DNA of 7,272 bases from Atopobiaceae bacterium UBA7016. Lineage in GTDB: Bacteria > Actinomycetota > Coriobacteriia > Coriobacteriales > Atopobiaceae. The stretch lies in assembly GCA_002449555.1 (NCBI GenBank), contig DJXA01000102.1, forward strand, positions 1 to 7,272, written 5' to 3'. Under the pieces are notes generated by a model that did not search any database, had not been told where the DNA came from, and saw only the letters and a list, made by a program, of their open reading frames with translations. Position 1 is the first letter of the stretch, and each line of letters opens with the position of its first letter. Positions 1-4,629 of the stretch are shown in pieces. A program made the translations under genes and the position numbers.

Positions 1-18
1 CCATTGGTGACCAAAGGG

Positions 19-23
19 AAGGG
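19..23 (+). promoter_or_regulatory. Ribosome binding site of the MFS transporter gene
   Basis: AAGGG lies six bases before the ATG at 30, inside the purine-rich stretch AAAGGGAAGGGAAGG at 13-27. The match to the Shine-Dalgarno consensus is moderate, but it supports the ATG at 30 as the start. Too little upstream sequence is present to look for a promoter. Confidence 0.55.
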
Positions 24-29
24 AAGGCC

Positions 30-1220
30 ATGAATCTGAAGAACCTCAACCTGAAGTACGCGCTCGTCAACGCGGGCTTCATGCTGCTCGTCAGCGGCTC
101 GATCGGCTTTGCGTACAACTTCTTGTCGCAAAGCGGCTTTGACGCGGGAACCATCGGAACCGTGATGTCCATCGTCAGCCTCGGCGGCGTGTTCCTTGGC
201 CCCGCGGCCGGAGACCTCGCCGACCGCTCGGAGAAGATCACGCAGAAGATGTTCATCACCGGCGCGATGATTGTGTGCGGCGTCCTTGCGGCGGCGCTGC
301 TCGTCATGCCGCAGGGCTCGTTCCTCATCCTGCCGCTCGTCATCTTCGCCTTCATGTCCGCCACCGTGGGCATGCCGCTCCTCAATGGCATGGCCTTCAT
401 CTATGAGAAGGCCGGCGGCGTCATCAACTATGGCCTCTGCCGTGGCATCGGCTCGGTGGCCTACGCGGTAGGCTCCAACATCGTCGGCCGCCTGTGGGCG
501 CTCATGGGACGCAACACGCTCCCCATCTGGATGATCATGGGCGCCGTGCTCACGGCCGTGGCCATCAACCTCATGCCCGACGCCCCCAAGGAGCTCGCGA
601 AGGACGGCGAGCCTGCCGAGCCCGCGGGCGAGTCCATCTCGGTGCTGCAGTTCTTCAGCAAGTACAAGGCCACCATTCCCGTGGTGCTGTCGCTCGTGCT
701 GCTGTACTTCTGCCACAACCTCTTCCAGACGTACTGCGGCGCCGTGCTGGCCGAGTTTGTGCCCGCCGCCGACGTCGAGCGCGTGCAGGGCAACGCGTTC
801 TTCATCCAGGCCATGGTCGAGCTGCCCACCATGTTTGGCTTCGCGCTCATCATGAAGAAGATCAGCGTCAACAATATCATGGGCATCGCCGCCATCTTCT
901 ACTCCATCAAGCACGTCATCCTCGCTATGGCAAACAGCGTCCCCATGTTCTACGCCGGCATGATCCTGCAGATGGTCTCTTACGCGGCCATCACGCCCGC
1001 CGTGGTCTACTTTGCTAACGACCAGGTTGACGAGGCCGACCGCAACAAGGGCCAGGCCGTGTTCATGACCGCCAACTCCGTGGGCGGCCTGCTGGCGAGC
1101 TTCGTGGGCGGATGGCTCTTCCAGCTGCTCTCCGTACGCGCTGGTCTCACCGTCGGCGTCATCGCCTCCGTCATCGGCACCGCGCTGATGGTGATGGGCA
1201 CCCGCAAGAAGACCGCGTAG
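30..1220 (+). CDS. MFS transporter, LacY/HcaT-like (MFS_1-like) superfamily, substrate unknown
   Basis: This is a 396-residue inner-membrane secondary transporter, the normal length for a 12-helix major facilitator. Hydrophobic segments lie near residues 9-31, 42-60, 73-93, 97-121, 137-157, 164-182, 213-234, 252-275, 281-300, 304-327, 342-366 and 369-390. A polar central loop (183-212, rich in Glu, Lys and Pro) separates the two six-helix halves. The loop between helices 2 and 3 has the MFS signature GDLADRSEK (61-69). Helix 5 begins RGIGSVAYAVGS (138-149), similar to the Arg-144 region of LacY and to the phenylpropionate/nucleoside-type symporters. Helix 11 has NKGQAVF (339-345), also typical of that branch. 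I see no glutamate matching the sugar-binding Glu-126 of LacY, so lactose-type transport is not implied. Proton symport is the family norm and is inferred here. The gene converges on guaB; that alone does not show a purine substrate. The stop codon lies inside the palindrome at 1213-1308. Confidence 0.9.
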   Translation: MNLKNLNLKYALVNAGFMLLVSGSIGFAYNFLSQSGFDAGTIGTVMSIVSLGGVFLGPAAGDLADRSEKITQKMFITGAMIVCGVLAAALLVMPQGSFLILPLVIFAFMSATVGMPLLNGMAFIYEKAGGVINYGLCRGIGSVAYAVGSNIVGRLWALMGRNTLPIWMIMGAVLTAVAINLMPDAPKELAKDGEPAEPAGESISVLQFFSKYKATIPVVLSLVLLYFCHNLFQTYCGAVLAEFVPAADVERVQGNAFFIQAMVELPTMFGFALIMKKISVNNIMGIAAIFYSIKHVILAMANSVPMFYAGMILQMVSYAAITPAVVYFANDQVDEADRNKGQAVFMTANSVGGLLASFVGGWLFQLLSVRAGLTVGVIASVIGTALMVMGTRKKTA

Positions 1221-1308
1221 CTCCAACCCGTACAAATGGGACAGGCACCGTAGTTCGGAAATCCGAACTACGGTGCCTGTCCCATTTGTACGGGTTGGAG
1301 CTACGCGG
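1213..1308. repeat. 96-bp near-perfect palindrome between convergent genes, possible bidirectional terminator
   Basis: Arms 1213-1259 and 1262-1308 are exact reverse complements over 47 bp, separated only by AA at 1260-1261. Pairing breaks at 1212/1309. The transporter's TAG stop (1218-1220) lies in the left arm, and the right arm ends two bases short of the guaB stop codon (1311-1313 on the - strand). As RNA from either strand it would form one very long hairpin with a tiny loop. It could end or insulate transcription of both convergent genes, and transcripts from the guaB side meet TCTTCTT just after the stem. No true U-tract follows on the transporter side, so a classical intrinsic terminator is not certain. 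Each arm carries GGGACAG and GTTCGGA (left arm 1238-1244 and 1253-1259), the same cores as the repeat at 2967-3073. The palindrome is seen directly; the function is inferred. Confidence 0.95.
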
Positions 1309-1310
1309 CG

Positions 1311-2825
1311 TTACGAACGGAAGTTGTCGCTCGTGGACTCGCGCAGGATGACGTCGTGGGCACCGCCCTCGACGAGCGAGGTAGCAGAGACCAGCGTGAG
1401 CTTGGCCTTCTCGCGCAGCTCGCACAGGTCGAGCGCGCCGCAGTTGCACATGGTGGAGCGCACCTTCAGAAGCGACGCCTCCACGTTCTCCTTCAGCGGG
1501 CCGGCGTACGGCACGTAGGAGTCGACGCCCTCGACAAAGGACAGGCCCTTCTTGGAGCCGCCGAGGTCATAGCGCTGCCAGTTGCGGGCGCGCGCAGAAC
1601 CCTCGCCCCAGTACTCCTTCACGTAGGAGCCGTTGACGTTGAGGCGGCGCGTGGGGCTCTCGTCGAAGCGGGCAAAGTAGCGGCCCAGCATGAGGAAGTC
1701 GGCGCCCATGGCAAAGGCGAGCGTCATGTGGTAGTCGTACACGATGCCGCCGTCGGAGCAGACCGGCACGTAGATGCCCGTCTCCTCAAAGTAGCGGTCG
1801 CGCTCGGCGCACACGTCGATGAGCGCGGAGGCCTGGCCACGGCCGATGCCCTTCTGCTCGCGCGTGATGCAGATGGAGCCGCCGCCGATGCCCACCTTCA
1901 CGAAGTCGGCGCCGCACTCGGCTAGATAGCGGAAGCCCTCGGCGTCAACCACGTTGCCGGCACCCACCTTGACGGTGTCGCCGTAGTGCGCGCGGATCCA
2001 GTCGATGGTGAGCTTCTGCCACTCGGAGTAGCCCTCGGAGGAGTCGATGCAGAGCACGTCGGCGCCTGCCTCGACCAGAAGGGGCACGCGCTCGGCATAG
2101 TCGCGCGTATTGATGCCAGCGCCCACCAGGTAGCGCTTGTGCTCGTCAAGAAGCTCGTCGGGGTTGCCCTTGTGCGAGTCATAGTCCTTGCGGAAGACAA
2201 GCGACATGAGGTGGCCGCCCTTGTCGACGATGGGCAGCGCGTTGAGCTTGTGCTCCCAGATTATGTCGTTGGCAACGGAAAGCGACGTGTTCTCGTCACC
2301 GCAGATGCACTCGCTGGCCGGCGTCATGAACTCGTGCACCTTGCGGCTGCGGTCATCGCGCGAGAGGCGGTAGTCGCGGCTGGTCACGATGCCGCAGAAC
2401 ACGCCAAACGGCGTGCCGTCCTCAGTGACGGGCATGGTGGAGTGGCCCGTGCGCTCCTTCAGCTCGACGACCTCCTGCAGGCTCATGTCGGGCGTCAGCG
2501 TGGAGTCGGAGATGACGAAGCCGGCCTTGTAGCTCTTGACCTCGCGCACCATGGCCGCCTCGTCCTCGGGCGTCTGCGAGCCATAGATAAACGAAAGGCC
2601 GCCCTCTTGCGCAAGTGCAATGGCGAGGCGCGGCCCAGAGACGGACTGCATGATGGCTGACGTCATGGGGATGTTCAGCGTGATGGGGCTCTCTTCGCCG
2701 CGGCGAAACTTAACGAGCGGCGTCTTCAAGCTCACGTTGATGGGAATGTTCTGAGACGAAGAATAGCCAGGGACAAGGAGATACTCGGAAAAGGTGTGGG
2801 AATATCCTTCGAAGAAGGTTGCCAT
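1311..2825 (-). CDS. guaB: Inosine-5'-monophosphate dehydrogenase with two CBS domains, Tritrichomonas-like type
   Basis: This cytosolic enzyme oxidises IMP to XMP with NAD+, the committed step of guanine nucleotide synthesis. The 504-residue protein is full length for a CBS-containing IMPDH. The N-terminal barrel part has MTSAIMQSVSG (54-64). A CBS pair covers roughly 103-220. The second barrel part has CIDSSEG (259-265), VKVGAGN (285-291) and the active-site loop GGGSICITRE (314-323), whose Cys319 should form the thioimidate with IMP. SDGGI (357-361) fits the phosphate site. The mobile flap has the catalytic Arg-Tyr pair at 418-419 (NWQRYD) followed by VEGVDSYVPYAG (431-442). The loop is SICITREQKGIGRGQ, unlike the SICTTR loop of most bacterial GuaB proteins. 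From memory, the whole sequence follows the Tritrichomonas foetus IMPDH closely, including the residue numbers of Cys319, Arg418 and Tyr419. The ATG start is set by AAGGAG five bases upstream. The gene converges on the MFS transporter. Confidence 0.97.
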   Translation of the reverse strand: MATFFEGYSHTFSEYLLVPGYSSSQNIPINVSLKTPLVKFRRGEESPITLNIPMTSAIMQSVSGPRLAIALAQEGGLSFIYGSQTPEDEAAMVREVKSYKAGFVISDSTLTPDMSLQEVVELKERTGHSTMPVTEDGTPFGVFCGIVTSRDYRLSRDDRSRKVHEFMTPASECICGDENTSLSVANDIIWEHKLNALPIVDKGGHLMSLVFRKDYDSHKGNPDELLDEHKRYLVGAGINTRDYAERVPLLVEAGADVLCIDSSEGYSEWQKLTIDWIRAHYGDTVKVGAGNVVDAEGFRYLAECGADFVKVGIGGGSICITREQKGIGRGQASALIDVCAERDRYFEETGIYVPVCSDGGIVYDYHMTLAFAMGADFLMLGRYFARFDESPTRRLNVNGSYVKEYWGEGSARARNWQRYDLGGSKKGLSFVEGVDSYVPYAGPLKENVEASLLKVRSTMCNCGALDLCELREKAKLTLVSATSLVEGGAHDVILRESTSDNFRS

Positions 2826-2830
2826 ACGCG

Positions 2831-2836
2831 CTCCTT
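2831..2836 (-). promoter_or_regulatory. Ribosome binding site of guaB
   Basis: Read on the - strand this is AAGGAG, followed by five bases (CGCGT) and the ATG at 2823-2825. It is a strong Shine-Dalgarno match and fixes the guaB start; the encoded N-terminus also fits the family. Confidence 0.85.
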
Positions 2837-2890
2837 ATGTAGATAAGCTACCAGTCACCGATAAATCAATACCGTTGGTATGTTGCGATG

Positions 2891-2899
2891 ATTGTAACA
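2891..2899 (-). promoter_or_regulatory. Candidate extended -10 promoter of guaB
   Basis: Read on the - strand, 2891-2899 is TGTTACAAT: a TACAAT -10 hexamer (five of six consensus bases) with a TG one base upstream, the extended -10 form. I find no good -35 at 16-18 bases, which is tolerable for this promoter class. Transcription would start near 2884 and give a leader of about 60 nt. The region is clearly more AT-rich than the flanking genes. The leader holds TACCA (2876-2880) and TGGTA (2848-2852), which could pair weakly; I would not call this a riboswitch. Confidence 0.4.
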
Positions 2900-2966
2900 T
2901 CAAAGAAGCTGCACAGGCACAAAAGCCCACGCCTACAAGAATGGCACATCGAGTGAACCTTGGGAG

Positions 2967-3073
2967 CCCGTGGGACAGAGGTTCGGAACCCTTGTCCCAC
3001 CGAAGGACAGAGTGCGTGACCGCAAAGACGCTCCATGAGGTGGGACGAGGGTTCCGAACCTCTGTCCCACGGG
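2967..3073. repeat. Inverted pair of 35-bp palindromic repeat units (REP/BIME-like) between rluD and guaB
   Basis: Unit A (2967-3001) and unit B (3039-3073) are reverse complements over 35 bp with one mismatch (34/35), separated by 37 nt. Each unit is itself an imperfect palindrome: TGGGACAGAGGTTC at 2971-2984 is answered by GGAACCCTTGTCCCA at 2985-2999, with two imperfect pairs. The RNA could therefore form two small hairpins or one long A-B stem. The pair begins 13 bases beyond the rluD stop, so it could serve as the transcription end of the ileS-lspA-rluD cluster and separate it from guaB. The layout of inverted palindromic units in an intergenic gap recalls enterobacterial REP/BIME elements, but the sequence is different and I cannot name a family. 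The spacer has GGACAGAG (3005-3012), perhaps a decayed third copy. No coding potential is credible here. Confidence 0.9.
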
Positions 3074-3086
3074 CCGCCGCATGAGT

Positions 3087-4112
3087 TCACTCAGCCAGCA
3101 GCTGCGGGCAGATCTCTTCTCCAGCAGCGGTTCGGCCCATCGAGCGATCGCTCAGGCTTGCGAGCGCCTCGCGCAGGTCGTCCGGCAGGCGGTCGCCCAG
3201 CGAGATGTGCTCCCCCGTCACCGGATGGTCAAACGCCACATGCCACGAGTGCAGGAACTGCCGCGCCAGACAGAGGTTATCCTGATAATGGCCGCGCCCG
3301 TAGAGCTGGTCGCCCACGCAGGCATGCGCGATGTGGCGCATGTGCACGCGAATCTGGTGCGTGCGCCCCGTGTACAGGTGGCACTCCAACAGCGAATAGC
3401 CCTCGTCCTTGCGGCCCGCCTCAAAGCGCTCGAGCGTCCTGAACGTGGTGATGGCCTCGCGCGCCATCGGGTCGTCGCTCACCATCATGCGCATCCGGTC
3501 GCGCGTCGAGCGCGCGATGCCCGTGGTGATGGTGCCCTCGTCGGAGGCCACGTACCCGTGCACCAGCGTGACGTAGCGCCGGTCGAGCACGCGCATGCGA
3601 ATGAGGTCCTGCAGCGCCTTCTGTGTCTCGTCGTCCTTTGCCGCGAGCATCAGGCCCGACGTGTCCATGTCCAGCCGGTGCACGATGCCCGGGCGCTCGT
3701 CTCCCTGCAGAAGGCCCAGGTGCTCGTAGCCGCAGTGGGCGACGAGCGCGTTAGCCAACGTGTCGTCCACGTGCCCGGGGCTGGGATGACACACAAGCCC
3801 CACCTGCTTGGACAGCACGATGAGCCAATCATCCTCGAAGCGGATGTCGAGCGGGATATCGGGGTTGGGACGAAGCGGCCCCGTCTCCTCCACCACCGGC
3901 AGCGTCACCTGCACGCGGTCGCCCAATAGCACGCGCTCGGACTTCGAGGTGGCCGGCGTCTGGTTGATGGTGACGAGCCCCTCCTCCAGGAGCTTGGCGC
4001 AGGCGCTCCGCGACGGAAGCTCGCGCGAGGCCCCCAAAAATGCGTCAAGCCGCTCGCCGTCCCCCTCGGGTCCGACGAGCAGCTCAACCAAACGAGTTCC
4101 CAGAGGCGCCAC
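3087..4112 (-). CDS. rluD: RluA/RluD-family 23S rRNA pseudouridine synthase
   Basis: The 341-residue protein converts specific uridines of large-subunit rRNA to pseudouridine in the cytosol. An S4-type RNA-binding domain fills the N-terminus (about 20-75, with RLDAFLG at 21-27 and the S4-like LLEEGLVTIN at 41-50). The catalytic domain follows, with HRLDMDTSGLML (145-156); Asp148 is the expected catalytic aspartate. The family motif GRTHQIRVHMRHIAHACVGD (249-268) and LYG (270-272) come next. Length and order fit RluD/YlyB. Which uridines it modifies cannot be read from the sequence, so the symbol rests on family and gene order. I chose the GTG at 4110-4112: it has GAGGAG eight bases upstream and gives the proper RluD N-terminus, and upstream codons in this frame run through lspA. 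GTG overlaps the lspA TAG by one base (TAGTG), suggesting coupled translation. The stop lies 13 bases from the inverted repeat at 2967-3073. Confidence 0.93.
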   Translation of the reverse strand: MAPLGTRLVELLVGPEGDGERLDAFLGASRELPSRSACAKLLEEGLVTINQTPATSKSERVLLGDRVQVTLPVVEETGPLRPNPDIPLDIRFEDDWLIVLSKQVGLVCHPSPGHVDDTLANALVAHCGYEHLGLLQGDERPGIVHRLDMDTSGLMLAAKDDETQKALQDLIRMRVLDRRYVTLVHGYVASDEGTITTGIARSTRDRMRMMVSDDPMAREAITTFRTLERFEAGRKDEGYSLLECHLYTGRTHQIRVHMRHIAHACVGDQLYGRGHYQDNLCLARQFLHSWHVAFDHPVTGEHISLGDRLPDDLREALASLSDRSMGRTAAGEEICPQLLAE

Positions 4113-4615
4113 TACGCGCGCTCCTCGGGCGGGAGGCTCCGCTCCCACATCAGATAGCCGATAAGCGAGACCGCGATGCCGCAGGTCACCGCGATGTCCG
4201 CCACGTTGAAGACGGGGAAGTCCATGAATGCGGTGGCGATGAAGTCGGTCACGGAGCCGCGCATCAGGCGGTCGACCATGTTGCCCAGTCCCCCGCCCAC
4301 GACGCAGGCGATGGACACGGTCAGCGACAGGGGCATGTCTTGCGTGCACACGAAGGCAAACGCCAGACACGACACCGCAAGCGCCACGACGACGAAGAGC
4401 GATCCCGCGCCCTGGCCGATGTTGAACGCCGCGCCCGTGTTCTCCACATGCACAAGATCAATCACACCCGGGATGAGCGTGCCCATATAGCCGGGCGTCG
4501 GAGAGGTGACGCGCACGGCGGCCTTGGTGGCCTGGTCGATGAGCACGACCAGGCCGGCCAAAAGCCAGAAGATCAGAATGCGCGACCCTCGACGCGATGT
4601 CACGAACGGGCTCAC
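4112..4615 (-). CDS. lspA: Lipoprotein signal peptidase (signal peptidase II)
   Basis: This integral membrane aspartyl protease cleaves the signal peptide of prolipoproteins just before the lipidated cysteine, after Lgt has acted. The 167-residue length is typical. Four hydrophobic helices lie near 12-32, 71-90, 97-114 and 138-157. Family motifs are all present: DQATK (27-31), ENTGAAFN (58-65), GNMVDRLMRGSVTDF (111-125) and FNVAD (136-140). By alignment with E. coli LspA the catalytic aspartates are Asp124 and Asp140. The start is GTG at 4613-4615, with AAGGGG eight bases upstream; that site overlaps the ileS TAA. The gap to ileS is 12 nt, and the stop overlaps the rluD GTG by one base, so the three genes are almost surely co-transcribed. 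A GTG four codons further in is possible but has no better ribosome binding site. Confidence 0.97.
   Translation of the reverse strand: MSPFVTSRRGSRILIFWLLAGLVVLIDQATKAAVRVTSPTPGYMGTLIPGVIDLVHVENTGAAFNIGQGAGSLFVVVALAVSCLAFAFVCTQDMPLSLTVSIACVVGGGLGNMVDRLMRGSVTDFIATAFMDFPVFNVADIAVTCGIAVSLIGYLMWERSLPPEERA
4121..4126 (-). promoter_or_regulatory. Ribosome binding site of rluD, inside lspA
   Basis: GAGGAG on the - strand encodes the Glu-Glu near the lspA C-terminus and sits eight bases before the rluD GTG at 4110-4112. It decides the rluD start, which a naive longest-frame call would place far inside lspA. Confidence 0.75.
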
Positions 4616-4623
4616 CGGGCCGT

Positions 4624-4629
4624 CCCCTT
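4624..4629 (-). promoter_or_regulatory. Ribosome binding site of lspA, overlapping the ileS stop codon
   Basis: The - strand reads TAAGGGG: the ileS stop TAA (4628-4630) shares its last two bases with the AAGGGG site. Eight bases separate it from the lspA GTG. It supports the GTG start and close coupling of the two genes. Confidence 0.7.

Noticed and set aside
1112..1518. Small open frames spanning the 1213-1308 palindrome on both strands.
   Set aside because: They join the MFS end, the palindrome and the guaB end out of frame, with no ribosome binding site and no recognisable protein.
2911..2920. ACAGGCAC at 2913-2920, also found in the 1213-1308 palindrome at 1241-1248.
   Set aside because: Eight shared bases without the neighbouring GGG or GTTCGGA core or any palindrome; most likely chance.
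2967..3073. A CRISPR array or IS terminal repeats.
   Set aside because: There are only two units, in inverted orientation and individually palindromic, with one 37-nt spacer. No cas or transposase gene and no target-site duplication is visible.
2866..3090. Small open frames on both strands across the rluD-guaB gap (for example 2866-3090 on - and 2794-3084 on +).
   Set aside because: They read through both palindromic repeat units, lack ribosome binding sites and overlap the guaB start or promoter. The repeated residues in them come from the repeat DNA.
4113..4370. N-terminal extension of rluD to an upstream ATG at 4370.
   Set aside because: The extra 86 residues are the lspA gene read out of frame (Arg/His-rich, no motif). 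The GTG at 4112 has a good ribosome binding site and gives the normal RluD N-terminus.
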